Shown: positions 46,378 through 55,223 of the stretch, one piece after another
How positions within the stretch are numbered: position 1 is the stretch's first letter
How the letters are laid out: every line of letters begins with the position of its first letter
Source of the DNA: Salinisphaera sp049568105
GTDB lineage: Bacteria > Pseudomonadota > Gammaproteobacteria > Nevskiales > Salinisphaeraceae
Length of the DNA stretch: 64,000 bases
NCBI RefSeq assembly: GCF_049568105.1
Contig: NZ_CP145335.1
Span: 124,001-188,000 of the forward strand
Direction of reading: 5' to 3'
Translations under genes and position numbers: made by a program
Notes under the pieces: model-generated
Told to the model about the DNA's origin: nothing
Databases searched by the model: none
Seen by the model: only the letters and a program-made list of their open reading frames with translations

Positions 46378-47034
46378 GTGGCAGGCTGCTGTAGCGAAGA
46401 AGATGCCCATTTGCAGGCCCTGCAGCAGCGTCAGGCACGCATGCTCTGGGTGGTATTGTTGATCAACAGCGTCATGTTCGTGGTCGAGTTCGGAGCCGGT
46501 TGGTGGGCCGGTTCGACTGCATTATTGGGTGATTCGCTGGATATGCTGGGCGATGCCTTGGTGTATGGGCTGAGCCTGTTCGTCATCGGGCGCAGTCTGC
46601 GCTGGAAAGCGGTGTCCGCAGGCGTCAAGGGCGTGATTATGCTGGGCTTCGGGGGGTTGGTCTTGGGCGAGGCGGTGGTCAAGGCACTGTATGGACAGGC
46701 GCCAATGGCACTTTCGATGGTTGGCATTGGCGGGCTGGCGCTGGCTGCGAATATCGTCTGCCTGTGTCTGCTTACTCGACATCGGGACGAAGACCTCAAC
46801 ATGCGTTCGTCCTGGGTCTGTTCGCGCAACGATCTGTTCGCCAACAGCGGCGTGATCTTGGCGGGTGTACTAGTGGCCCTGACCGGCAGTGTGTGGCCGG
46901 ACGTGCTCATCGGTACGGCGATTGCGGGCCTGTTCCTACAATCTTCGATAGGCGTGCTTAAACAGGCGCGCCAGCGTTATAGTGACGCCGCGCCGACTGC
47001 TGTCGCTGGGGGCGATGCCGAAACGCGTCCGTGA
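46378..47034 (+). CDS. CDF-family cation transporter, short form
   Basis: Cation diffusion facilitator-like inner-membrane protein, 218 aa. Helix 2 carries acidic residues in the family position (GDSLDMLGD, Asp52/55/59), and a second site appears as NDLFANSGV. Six hydrophobic helices are visible. The C-terminal cytoplasmic metal-sensing domain of typical CDF proteins (about 80-100 aa) is missing; the chain ends soon after helix 6. The N-terminus has a Cys pair (MAGCC). The start is GTG 46378, six bases after tagagg. Probable export of divalent metal such as Zn or Co; the metal is not determined. Confidence 0.82.
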   Translation: MAGCCSEEDAHLQALQQRQARMLWVVLLINSVMFVVEFGAGWWAGSTALLGDSLDMLGDALVYGLSLFVIGRSLRWKAVSAGVKGVIMLGFGGLVLGEAVVKALYGQAPMALSMVGIGGLALAANIVCLCLLTRHRDEDLNMRSSWVCSRNDLFANSGVILAGVLVALTGSVWPDVLIGTAIAGLFLQSSIGVLKQARQRYSDAAPTAVAGGDAETRP

Positions 47035-47125
47035 TGCCGCCCGGCCTTGGAGCCGCTGGGGGTCTCAGCCGCTAGCGATTGTACCGGCGCTCTAGTCGGG
47101 ATTCGTGCACTACGCCTCGTGTGGG

Positions 47126-48280
47126 CTATGCATTGCTGGCGGCCGAGGCTGTGCCACGCTCGTCGGGATGTACCGGCAGTTCCAGAACAAAGCCGGCGCC
47201 TTGTTCCAGGTCGGTTTCGACCCGCAGCTGGCCGCCGTGCTGCTCGGCCAGTGCCCGGCTTAGCGCCAGCCCCATGCCCATGCCGTCGGTTTTGTTGCTG
47301 GAAAAAGGCTCGAAGATCGAGGGCAGTTGTTCGGAATCGATACCGATCCCGGTATCGCGCATGCGCATACAGACGACATTGTCGTAGACCATGTAGATAT
47401 CGATGCGTAGCACGCGTTCGTCGCAATGCTGCATGGCATCGAGCGCGTTGGTTGCCAGATTGATCAGAATCTGCTCGATCTGGGCCGGGTTGCCTTGTAC
47501 GTTGGGCAACGATGAGGCCACGGCCAAGCGGACATCGACATCCAGTTCGCGGGTACGGCGTTCGACGAAGGTGATGGTGTCATCGACGATCCGGCGCAGA
47601 TCGAAGCTCTGTTCGGCATGGTCGCCCTGGCCGATCACGTTCCGGGTATTAGTCAGGATGCGATCCGCGCGGGCGATCTGGTCGGACATACGGGCGGCCA
47701 AGCCTTTGACGTCGGTCGCCGGCCGGTCGTTGTCCAGCATCCGGATGATCGCATCGGCATAGTTGCCGATCGCCGACAGCGGCTGGCGAATTTCGTGTGC
47801 CAGGCCGGCAGCCATTTCACCGATTAGCGCCATCCGCTGCAGATGATTCTGGCGTTTGTGTTCGCCCGTGCCGCTGGTTTCCTCGTAGAGCTCGACCGAC
47901 CGGGTCTCGATCGGGTCGAACAGCAAAAAGACCCCGTCGATGCTATCGTTTTCTTCGCAAGGAATGGTCTCGAGCCGAAGTCGTTCGGTATCGCCGCACT
48001 GATTGCCGCAATCGAGTTGGGCGTTTAGAGATTCCGCCCGCGAAATCGTGGTCTCGAGATAGTCGTCGACCGCGGGCGAGCAAACGCCTTTGAAGAAGTC
48101 ACAGGCGCGGGTCGCCCCCTCGGGCGCCCCGAAGCGTTCGTCGAAAGCTGCATTGGTCAACTGGAAGTATCGATCGCGATCCAGATAGGCCACTGCGGCC
48201 TTATTGATGTCTGCCAGCAGTCGCAGCTTCTTGTCGGTCCATTGAGTGCAATCTTGACCCGACTGCTCAGGTGAAAGCAT
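47126..48280 (-). CDS. PAS-type sensor histidine kinase, Cys-rich sensor
   Basis: Cytoplasmic histidine kinase, 384 aa, with no transmembrane segment. Residues about 15-125 form a PAS-like domain containing Cys11, 60, 67, 91, 95 and 108, including a CxxxC. The HisKA box (GLAHEIRQPLSAIGNY) puts the phospho-acceptor at His162. HATPase_c follows with the N box NLATNALDAM, DTGIGI and GMGMGLALS. The start is ATG 48280, nine bases after a ggag element. The stand-alone receiver gene at 48967 is divergent and is the likely partner. The cysteines suggest redox or metal sensing, which is inference. Confidence 0.9.
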   Translation of the reverse strand: MLSPEQSGQDCTQWTDKKLRLLADINKAAVAYLDRDRYFQLTNAAFDERFGAPEGATRACDFFKGVCSPAVDDYLETTISRAESLNAQLDCGNQCGDTERLRLETIPCEENDSIDGVFLLFDPIETRSVELYEETSGTGEHKRQNHLQRMALIGEMAAGLAHEIRQPLSAIGNYADAIIRMLDNDRPATDVKGLAARMSDQIARADRILTNTRNVIGQGDHAEQSFDLRRIVDDTITFVERRTRELDVDVRLAVASSLPNVQGNPAQIEQILINLATNALDAMQHCDERVLRIDIYMVYDNVVCMRMRDTGIGIDSEQLPSIFEPFSSNKTDGMGMGLALSRALAEQHGGQLRVETDLEQGAGFVLELPVHPDERGTASAASNA

Positions 48281-48966
48281 CAGTAGTCACTCCCGTTCAA
48301 TCGATACATTCCGTCAGCTGACGATGGCCAGCAAGGCTCGGCCCATTGTTCGCGGCATGGTTTGAATTTCCTGTGGCCGGCGATCGGCTTGCGATCCCGG
48401 TGCATGAGGGAAAACCGGTTCAGCGCGATAGCGGCGGGCACCGCAGCCGCTTGGGTTACGACCACTCGCTCCGGTTTTATAGCAGCCTGAACGACTATGT
48501 ATTTTATATGCCCAGCCGGCCGGATAAGACTCGGGATTTCCCGAGGGGCAGTGCAATAATCACGAGGCTGTCCAGTCGTATCGAACTCGGCCAGCCCGTT
48601 TGAAAGGGGCGTTGTCCGCAGCGCTGATCCGATTTAAGGCTGGATAATCTATATAGTTTCCCGGATCAGCCCGAGCCGAGGCGCGCATGTAAGCTGTCCG
48701 GGCAATCGCCGGCCTGGACCCGCGATACCGGCAACGATCTGTGCCGGTATGGGGCGTGTCGGCGAATAGAGACTCGAACCTGGTTTCGAAAAAAATCAAA
48801 GCCGGCCGGTGGATCGGTGGCCTGCGAGCTTTTACCTACGACGCAACTTTCGATCGTATGTCTTGGCGGGAAGCGAACTAGGAAAACAGGGTCTCTATGC
48901 ACGGGCGGTCGAGTCCGAAATTCTCTATCCGCCGGCGTTTCGTATTATTTCGCTTGGCCTGGTTCT
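48281..48966. other. Long divergent region between kinase and receiver
   Basis: 686 bp with no supported gene; holds promoters for both genes and a tRNA-like fragment near 48757. Unusually long for a divergent pair in this genome. Confidence 0.45.
48757..48783 (-). repeat. tRNA 3'-end-like fragment (tRNA-Pro-like), possible attachment-site relic
   Basis: On the minus strand this reads ggttcgagtctct then attcgccgaca, close to the T-loop, acceptor strand and CCA-side end of a gammaproteobacterial tRNA-Pro. The T stem pairs poorly, and the D arm, anticodon arm and 5' acceptor strand are absent, so it is not a tRNA gene. Such fragments mark att sites left by integrases that use tRNA genes. Confidence 0.3.
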
Positions 48967-49368
48967 ATGTCTGAAGCTCCCTTGATTGCGGTCGTCGATG
49001 ATGACGTCGCAGTGGCGAATTCGATCATCGCGCTTTTGAAAAGCGACGGTTTTCATGCCCGGATGTTCACATCTGCTGAAGCATTCCTAGGCGATACGGG
49101 CAACAGCGACTATTGTTGTCTGATCGTCGACTGGTTGCTGCCGGGCATGAGCGGCGCGGCGCTATGCCGACGCATGATCGGTAAGGCGCCGATTATTTTC
49201 ATGACCGGCGCCTATCTGGAATCCCGGCGCGTCAGCGCCGTGGCCGGAGGCGAAGTAGAATTCCTGAGCAAACCGTTCGACCCGGAACAGCTGCTGGCAA
49301 CGATTGCACGAGTGTGTGGCGAGCTCGAGGTCGTACCCGATCTCGCCCTCGGCGCCGGCGAGTTCTGA
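48967..49368 (+). CDS. Stand-alone response regulator receiver (FixJ-like)
   Basis: Single receiver domain, 133 aa from MSEAPLIAVVDDD. Acid pocket Asp11/Asp12, phospho-acceptor Asp55 (LIVDWLLPGMSG), Thr80 and Lys102 (SKPF) are all present. There is no output domain; the longer frame from 48817 has a non-conserved leader. It is divergent from a soluble histidine kinase, the probable partner. With no DNA-binding part it may act through protein contacts or pass phosphate on. Confidence 0.9.
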   Translation: MSEAPLIAVVDDDVAVANSIIALLKSDGFHARMFTSAEAFLGDTGNSDYCCLIVDWLLPGMSGAALCRRMIGKAPIIFMTGAYLESRRVSAVAGGEVEFLSKPFDPEQLLATIARVCGELEVVPDLALGAGEF

Positions 49369-49371
49369 GCG

Positions 49372-49390
49372 GCCCTGGTGCCGCCAGGGC
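49372..49390 (+). terminator. Hairpin after the receiver gene
   Basis: A 7-bp perfect stem (gccctgg / ccagggc) with a 5-base loop, four bases past the stop codon. Only a short T stretch (gttta) follows further on. Confidence 0.4.
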
Positions 49391-49486
49391 GGCTAGCCTG
49401 TTTATAGAGTCTGGGCTACGAAAACGTGCACGGTTGGCCCGCAGCCGGGCGAATCCGATGTTGCTTCGACAAGCGAGACGAATGTC

Positions 49487-49996
49487 ATGACCGCCGAAAT
49501 CACGGTACGCGAACCCGATTTGGATGACGGCAGTCGGCTACACCAGTTCGTGCGTGCGCTGCATCCACTGGCCCAGAACTCGGTCTACTGCAACCTTTTG
49601 CAATGTACGCATTTTTCCGAGACCAGCGCGGTCGCCGAGCGCGACGGTGAGCTGGTCGGCTTCGTCAGTGGCTATCTGCATCCGAAAAAAGCCGAGACCT
49701 ATTTCCTCTGGCAGATGGGGGTCTCCGAGGCCGGTCGTGGGCTGAAACTGCCGGTCACCATGCTCCAGCATATTCTGGCGCGCCCGATATGCCGGGGCGT
49801 TGCAACGCTGGAAGCTACGGTCACGGCCAGCAATCGCGCCTCGCAGGGCGTGTTTCATTCGCTGGCCCGGGCCGAGGAGGCCGAGTGCCAGGTGGTCGAA
49901 GGCTATCTCAATGCCGAGCGCTTCGGGGCCGACAACGATTATCCAGAAGATCTATACCAGGTCGGCCCGTTGCGTACGCCGAAGACCGGAACCTGA
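49487..49996 (+). CDS. ectA: Diaminobutyrate acetyltransferase EctA (solo)
   Basis: GNAT-family acetyltransferase matching EctA, which acetylates L-2,4-diaminobutyrate in ectoine synthesis. Family segments are clear: NSVYCNLLQCTHFSETSAVAE, VGFVSGY, TYFLWQMGV, and the acetyl-CoA part (RGLKLPVTMLQ). Two usually conserved spots differ: LAQNS for LDxNS and LEATVTASN for LETTITPxN. 169 aa, a little short for the family. ectB and ectC normally follow; here a convergent amidase gene ends 23 bp downstream, and no ectB/ectC is in the window. It may serve ectoine synthesis with genes elsewhere, or another diamine substrate. Confidence 0.82.
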   Translation: MTAEITVREPDLDDGSRLHQFVRALHPLAQNSVYCNLLQCTHFSETSAVAERDGELVGFVSGYLHPKKAETYFLWQMGVSEAGRGLKLPVTMLQHILARPICRGVATLEATVTASNRASQGVFHSLARAEEAECQVVEGYLNAERFGADNDYPEDLYQVGPLRTPKTGT

Positions 49997-50019
49997 GTCG
50001 CGCGCCGGTCTTTGGCGGT

Positions 50020-51435
50020 TTAATCAGCCATGGCGACTCGATGGGACAGCGGGCGGACCTGCTGTAGCAGCTGGCCGGCCCGTATGACCCGTTCGTCGCC
50101 GTGTCGATCGCCGACGAACTGGGCGCCGACGGGGCGGCCATCGTCGCTGAAACCGCAGGGTACGGTGATCGCCGGTTGGCCGGTCAGATTCCATAGCCAG
50201 GTGAATATAGCCCAGCTGGTCCAGCGCTGTTCGGACCATCCGGCCGGGGTTTCGCGGCCGGCCTCGAAGGGCAGTACCGGGGCGGTCGGGCAGAGTACGA
50301 GATCGTAGTCGCGGTGGAAGTCGGTCATCCGCTGCATCAGATCGACCCGCCGGCTGTCGGCATCCAGATAGTCCGAGGCCAGGGTATCGATATATCGGCC
50401 CATCATGGGCTGCAGATCGGCATCGAGCTGTTCGAACTGGGCCTGGCTCCAGCCGCGCGCCATCACCGCGGTCTCGGTGAAGAACAGAGTGTGATAAGCC
50501 TGTCGCAGTGTGTGTCGGTCGGCGCCGAAATCGGGGTCGGCACGAATCACACGGGCGCCTTGGCGCGATAGGGCTTCCGCGGCCTGGTCGAGGGCCGTCT
50601 CGATTTGTGGATCGATATCGATATCCAGACCCAGATAGGGACTATAGGCGATCCGCAGACCACGTACGTCGCCGGCGATTGGACGCGGCTGGCTTCCAGC
50701 CTGCATACCTTGCTGGGGGGTGCTCGGATCGCTTTCGGTGATCACGTCCAGCAGGAGAGCGGCATCGCGCACGGTCCGGGCAATCGGGCCCCGCTCGGTG
50801 AGCTTGTCATGGTGGCTGCCCGGCAGCACCGGTGCATGGCCGTGGGAGGGCTTGAAGCCGACCGCGCCGCAGAAGCTGGCCGGCACCCGGATCGATCCGC
50901 CGGTATCGGCACCTAGCGCCAACGGTGTGACCCCGGCCGCGACGGCCGCCGCGCTGCCACCGCTGGAGCCGCCCGGCGTTAAGTCGGGATTCCAGGGGTT
51001 GCGGGTGATCCCAGTCAGCGGTGAATCGGTGACGGCCTTCCAGCCGAACTCCGGAGTCGTGGTCTTGCCGATCGGTACGAAGCCGTGGCGACGACAGGCC
51101 GCCACGGTCGGTGCATCGAAATCCTTAGGCTCGCTATCGCTCAGCCGCGAGCCGTCCCGGGTCGGCCAGCCAATCATGTCGAAGGCGTCCTTGACCGCCA
51201 CCGGCAGTCCATCGAGCAGGCCGAGCGGCTGGTTCATCCGATAGCGTTCATCGGCGTTGCGCGCGGTCTCGAACGTGGTCTGTTTCTGCAGGCGACAGAA
51301 CGCATTGAGATACGAGTCGGTGGCTGCGATGCGCTCGAAGGCACATTCGGCCAGTTCCTTGGCCGTGACCTGACCGGCGTTCAATCGCGCCAGCAGGTCT
51401 GTCGCGGTTAGGTGCGCATACTCGTGACTGTCCAT
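50020..51435 (-). CDS. Amidase signature-family enzyme
   Basis: Amide hydrolase or amidotransferase-like enzyme, 471 aa. The Ser-cisSer-Lys triad is visible: Lys82 (PVAVKD), Ser158 in GGSSGGS and Ser181 in GADTGGSIRVP. Length fits the family. No signal peptide, so cytoplasmic. There is no partner GatB/GatC, so this is not the tRNA amidotransferase. It is the last gene of a tight minus-strand group (25 bp after the CocE/NonD hydrolase gene), and the whole group may act on one amide or peptide-like compound (inference). Substrate unknown. Confidence 0.9.
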   Translation of the reverse strand: MDSHEYAHLTATDLLARLNAGQVTAKELAECAFERIAATDSYLNAFCRLQKQTTFETARNADERYRMNQPLGLLDGLPVAVKDAFDMIGWPTRDGSRLSDSEPKDFDAPTVAACRRHGFVPIGKTTTPEFGWKAVTDSPLTGITRNPWNPDLTPGGSSGGSAAAVAAGVTPLALGADTGGSIRVPASFCGAVGFKPSHGHAPVLPGSHHDKLTERGPIARTVRDAALLLDVITESDPSTPQQGMQAGSQPRPIAGDVRGLRIAYSPYLGLDIDIDPQIETALDQAAEALSRQGARVIRADPDFGADRHTLRQAYHTLFFTETAVMARGWSQAQFEQLDADLQPMMGRYIDTLASDYLDADSRRVDLMQRMTDFHRDYDLVLCPTAPVLPFEAGRETPAGWSEQRWTSWAIFTWLWNLTGQPAITVPCGFSDDGRPVGAQFVGDRHGDERVIRAGQLLQQVRPLSHRVAMAD

Positions 51436-51460
51436 ATCGGTGCGACCGGTAGTGAGAACT

Positions 51461-53482
51461 TCAGACGCCGTAGCGGGTCACGCTGCGGTTCCAGTTATAG
51501 GAATAGACGCGGCGATCGTCCTCGTAGGCGTCGATCTCGGCGAAGATATAGAAATACTCCGGATCGGCGGTCAGCACGGTCCGGGTACGGACGTACACCG
51601 ACCAGTCATCGCGCTCCAACGTGCGATGGGCCACGACTTCTGCGGCCGGCGAACGGAAATCGCCGTCCTTGAAGCTGTAGTATTCGCGGGTGTCGTGGGC
51701 CACGGTCAGATCAATATCTTCGATCCGGAACTTGCCGCCGTCCTTGATCACTTCCAGCTGCGACTGGTTGTTGTACAGATCGCGATGCACCAGCCAGCGC
51801 TGGTCGCCCTCGGCGAGTTGTTCGATCGGCATCGGGGCCAACTCGCGGGGTTCATCGAAGCCGATCCGGCTGTCGCTGGGCTGGCGCGGACGATGCGGCA
51901 ACCGCAGCCGCGAATTCTCGGTATGCACGGTCAGACGGGTCGACTGGGCCGGCGGCCAGGCCAGCGGATAATAAGAGCAGGACACGCTCAGCCGCACACA
52001 GTGGCCGGCCGAGAAGATCTGGCCGAGCTCGTTGAGCTGGACCAGGACCCGATAGCGCTTGCCCGGCTCGATTTCCTCGATCTGATCGTGGCCGTTGCGA
52101 TGGGTTAGATTGAGCAGCCCGTAGGTACAGCGCGTCGCACTGCCGTCCGGCGCCACATCCGATAGCCGCACCGCGACGATGCCGGTCGGCTGGTTGCAGG
52201 ACAGCTCCAGCTCCGCGACCGGGGCGCCGAGCAGTTCAAGATCTTCTTCGAGAATTTCGGTATCGAAGACCAGGGCGCCGCCGTCTTCTTCGCGCTGGTC
52301 GTGGGGCAGATCGGCCCCCAGCGAATAAGAACACCACTTGCCGGCGTACAGGCCGACGCTGAGCGGCGACTCGACGTCGTGGTTTCCAACTACCGGATCG
52401 TCGAAGTTCTGGGTGAGCAGGTCCGGTTCGAGCTGGTAGACCCGTTCCTCACGCTGCGGCGGCCAGCTCATTTCGCCCGCCCAGTAGCCGGGCCGGTAGT
52501 TGTAGCTACCGGAGGGCGGCGCGCTTTCCTGCATCCAGGCGCGCAGCTTCGGTTCGTCCTCGATGCCGTTGTCGTGGCCCTTGAGCCAGCGGTCCCACCA
52601 GCGGATCGCCTCGCCTTGGAAATCGATGGCCGGGCCGGGGACGCCCTGATGCGGGTACTTATGGCTCCAGGGGCCGACCAGGCCCTGGGTCGGTACGTCC
52701 AGATTGTCGAGCATCCGGAATACCGAGTTGGTATAGCCGTCTGCCCAGCCGCTGACCGCCATCACCGGGGTCTTGACCGAGGCATAGTCCTCGCAGATCG
52801 AACCGTGCTGCCAGTAGTCGTCACGGGTCTGGTGCTGGAGCCATTTCTCTAGCCACAGACCGCTGCCTTCCAGGCGCTCGAACCACATGTCCCGCCATTT
52901 ATCGCCGACCAGCGCCGGATCCGGCGGCAGCGAATTGAAGGCGAACATCACCGATGCCCACGACAGATTGTCGCCCAACAGACAGCCACTCATATAGTGG
53001 ACATCGTCGGCATAGCGGTCGTCGGTCGAGCAGACGCTGACCACGGCCTTGAGCGGCTCCGGCTGGCGGGCGGCGATCTGCAGCCCGTTGAAGCCGCCCC
53101 AGGAGATGCCGATCATGCCGACGTTGCCGTCGCACCAGGGCTGCTCGGCCAGCCAATTGATGACTTCGATGCCGTCCTGGAGCTCGCGCTCGAGGTATTC
53201 GTCCTCGAGCACGCCCTCCGAATCGCCGCTGCCGCGCAAATCGACCCGGATGCCGATATAACCGTGGGCGGCGAATACCGGATGCAGGCTTTCGTCGCGA
53301 TCGCGGGTGAAATCCCGCTTGCGGTACGGGATATATTCCAGGATCGCCGGGACCGGATGCGTATTGGCATCGCTCGGCATCCACATCCGGGCCGCCAGTT
53401 CCGTGCCATCGGACAACGGAATGGTCACGTGTTCGATGACATCGACGGCTTCGTCTTCGTTGGCTAGCGCTGTTTGGCTCAT
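51461..53482 (-). CDS. CocE/NonD-family hydrolase
   Basis: Alpha/beta-hydrolase of the CocE/NonD (X-Pro dipeptidyl-peptidase-like) family, 673 aa. The nucleophile elbow GISWGG puts the catalytic Ser at residue 127. The C-terminal jelly-roll domain is present (about 430-570, with APVAELELSCNQPTGIVAVRLSDV). Family members cleave esters, amides or X-Pro dipeptides. No signal peptide is visible. It lies 28 bp after the ATP-grasp gene and 25 bp before the amidase, so the three are likely co-transcribed. The C-terminal about 100 residues (RWLVHRDLYNNQSQLEV) extend beyond the jelly roll. Confidence 0.9.
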   Translation of the reverse strand: MSQTALANEDEAVDVIEHVTIPLSDGTELAARMWMPSDANTHPVPAILEYIPYRKRDFTRDRDESLHPVFAAHGYIGIRVDLRGSGDSEGVLEDEYLERELQDGIEVINWLAEQPWCDGNVGMIGISWGGFNGLQIAARQPEPLKAVVSVCSTDDRYADDVHYMSGCLLGDNLSWASVMFAFNSLPPDPALVGDKWRDMWFERLEGSGLWLEKWLQHQTRDDYWQHGSICEDYASVKTPVMAVSGWADGYTNSVFRMLDNLDVPTQGLVGPWSHKYPHQGVPGPAIDFQGEAIRWWDRWLKGHDNGIEDEPKLRAWMQESAPPSGSYNYRPGYWAGEMSWPPQREERVYQLEPDLLTQNFDDPVVGNHDVESPLSVGLYAGKWCSYSLGADLPHDQREEDGGALVFDTEILEEDLELLGAPVAELELSCNQPTGIVAVRLSDVAPDGSATRCTYGLLNLTHRNGHDQIEEIEPGKRYRVLVQLNELGQIFSAGHCVRLSVSCSYYPLAWPPAQSTRLTVHTENSRLRLPHRPRQPSDSRIGFDEPRELAPMPIEQLAEGDQRWLVHRDLYNNQSQLEVIKDGGKFRIEDIDLTVAHDTREYYSFKDGDFRSPAAEVVAHRTLERDDWSVYVRTRTVLTADPEYFYIFAEIDAYEDDRRVYSYNWNRSVTRYGV

Positions 53483-53510
53483 GGGGTCGCCTGTGTGGGC
53501 GTCGTGAATG

Positions 53511-54815
53511 TCATTCGTAGTTCGTACGTACCTTGCGCGAAAAACGAAAGCCCAGGATCTTCATCGCTTCCCGGAAGTCACTGGCCAGTTCCTCGTAGGC
53601 GTCTGCACCCAGAAACAGATCCGCCAGCTCGTAGCTATAGCTGTCCTGGTTGGGCAGATCCTCGAGCTGCATACCTTCTGTCACATGGCTTTTGAACATG
53701 GCGTGCGGGAACCGTTCGCGCAGCCGCTCGACATCGGCTTCGGTCGGCACGCGGGTGACGCGGGCGGTATCGTAGGACCGCGGCATGAACTTGGCCGCAT
53801 ATTTGTACGGGCCGCCGCCGTTCGGGAAGTTCGGCGTCTTGTTCATGGCCACGTCGATGGCAACTTCGTGATGTGAGGCGCCTTCGACCAGGAAGAACAG
53901 CGGCGAATGCGACTTCGAGATACGCGCGTTGACTTCGAGCAGTTTGAGATCGTCGTGCTCTTCGTCCCAAAGAAACTCGATGTTGAACGGCGTATTGTCG
54001 AGGCCGATATGCGTGGCCAGTTGCTTCGACTTCTCGGTCATGTGATCGAGCACAGTCTGCGGCAGGTTCGATGGATAGGTATACCCTACGAAGCTCGAGC
54101 CGCCTTCGGCGCGCAGCGAATCGATCACGCCGTAGACATAGGCTTCGCCGTTCAGCACATAGCCTTCGACCGTGCAGCCGCTGCCCGAGATGATGCCTTC
54201 GGCGACACAGTAGTTGCCCTGCAGTAGGGCCCGCTGGTCGCCCAGCAAGGCGCGTTGCATGAAGGTATCGAAGGGGGCGGCGAACTTGCCGATGCCCTGA
54301 CGGATTTGTTTGAGCGCATGCCGCAGATCCTCGCGATTATCGACGCGGAAACCCAGCGTGCTGGAGAACGCCACTACCGGCTTGAGCCAGAACGGGTAAT
54401 CCAGCGGCGGGTCGTCCAGCAGCGCATCGTCGTTTGGATCGACCAGGGCGAACGGCGGGGTCAGTTCCGGCGCCACTTCAGAGGTCGCCAGACGCGTGCC
54501 GTATTTGTTCTCGCAGGTCAGTGCGGCTTTCAGGCTCGGCGTATTGTGGCCGGCCTGATCGCGCAGGATCGGCAGCAGGCTGGTGGTCGGGAAATCCCAG
54601 TGGCCGACGATGGCGTTCAAGCCCCCCGGCACGTTATCCATATCGTTCTGGGCCGAATGGATGAAATCCTCGATCGGATACTTGTCGGGGTTAACGATCT
54701 GCTCGTAGTCGATCAATCCGGAAAAATTGTATCGCTCGGCATCCCGAACGGTACGCAGCATCTCAAGATTGAAATCATCGAGGCCGATGACTGCGATGTT
54801 CTGCTCGTCGTTCAT
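53511..54815 (-). CDS. ATP-grasp domain protein (carboxylate-amine ligase type)
   Basis: ATP-grasp enzyme, 434 aa. A Rossmann-like pre-ATP-grasp part (about 1-100) precedes the ATP-grasp fold: Lys in FWLKPVVAFSS, and the Mg-binding LLEVNARIS with Glu and Asn. Members activate a carboxylate with ATP and join it to an amine, thiol or similar nucleophile. There is no signal peptide. Start ATG 54815 is nine bases after agagg. First gene of the ATP-grasp / CocE-NonD / amidase group. Specific substrates cannot be derived from sequence. The pairing of a bond-forming ligase with two bond-breaking enzymes is the unusual feature. Confidence 0.87.
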   Translation of the reverse strand: MNDEQNIAVIGLDDFNLEMLRTVRDAERYNFSGLIDYEQIVNPDKYPIEDFIHSAQNDMDNVPGGLNAIVGHWDFPTTSLLPILRDQAGHNTPSLKAALTCENKYGTRLATSEVAPELTPPFALVDPNDDALLDDPPLDYPFWLKPVVAFSSTLGFRVDNREDLRHALKQIRQGIGKFAAPFDTFMQRALLGDQRALLQGNYCVAEGIISGSGCTVEGYVLNGEAYVYGVIDSLRAEGGSSFVGYTYPSNLPQTVLDHMTEKSKQLATHIGLDNTPFNIEFLWDEEHDDLKLLEVNARISKSHSPLFFLVEGASHHEVAIDVAMNKTPNFPNGGGPYKYAAKFMPRSYDTARVTRVPTEADVERLRERFPHAMFKSHVTEGMQLEDLPNQDSYSYELADLFLGADAYEELASDFREAMKILGFRFSRKVRTNYE

Positions 54816-55223
54816 GATTGAACGCCTCTAGCCATGAAACCAGTTCTGTTCGGCCCGAGCTGACCGCTGTTCGAGCAGCCCCACCCAACCGAAGGAAGCG
54901 ACGGTAGAGGTTGGCCCGCTTCGGTTGGAATAAGTGAAACCCCGTGCTTGGTTCAGAAGTTTTGCCCGAAGCGGCTGCTATTCTAGGAAAACGTTGCGCG
55001 CAATATGAAATAGCAATTTAATTTGGATTGCTCGTTACTGGCTGCAGTCTTGAACTCGCGTTCTTTGAAGGGTTCGAGGTCTTTGAGGGGGTTGGATTTT
55101 TAGAACGGAAACGCGGCAATCCGAGTTCATAGGGACAACCCCTAGGGCTTTATATCGTTCATGCGAGGTGCTCTACCTGCAGGACAACCCCATGCTCCCG
55201 CCTCAAAGACAAAGAGGCTCGGT
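54816..55223. other. Intergenic region between the ATP-grasp operon and the next plus-strand gene
   Basis: About 400 bp, AT-rich at 54990-55040 with a ttgcgcgcaa palindrome, and should carry promoters for both directions. No gene supported. Confidence 0.45.
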
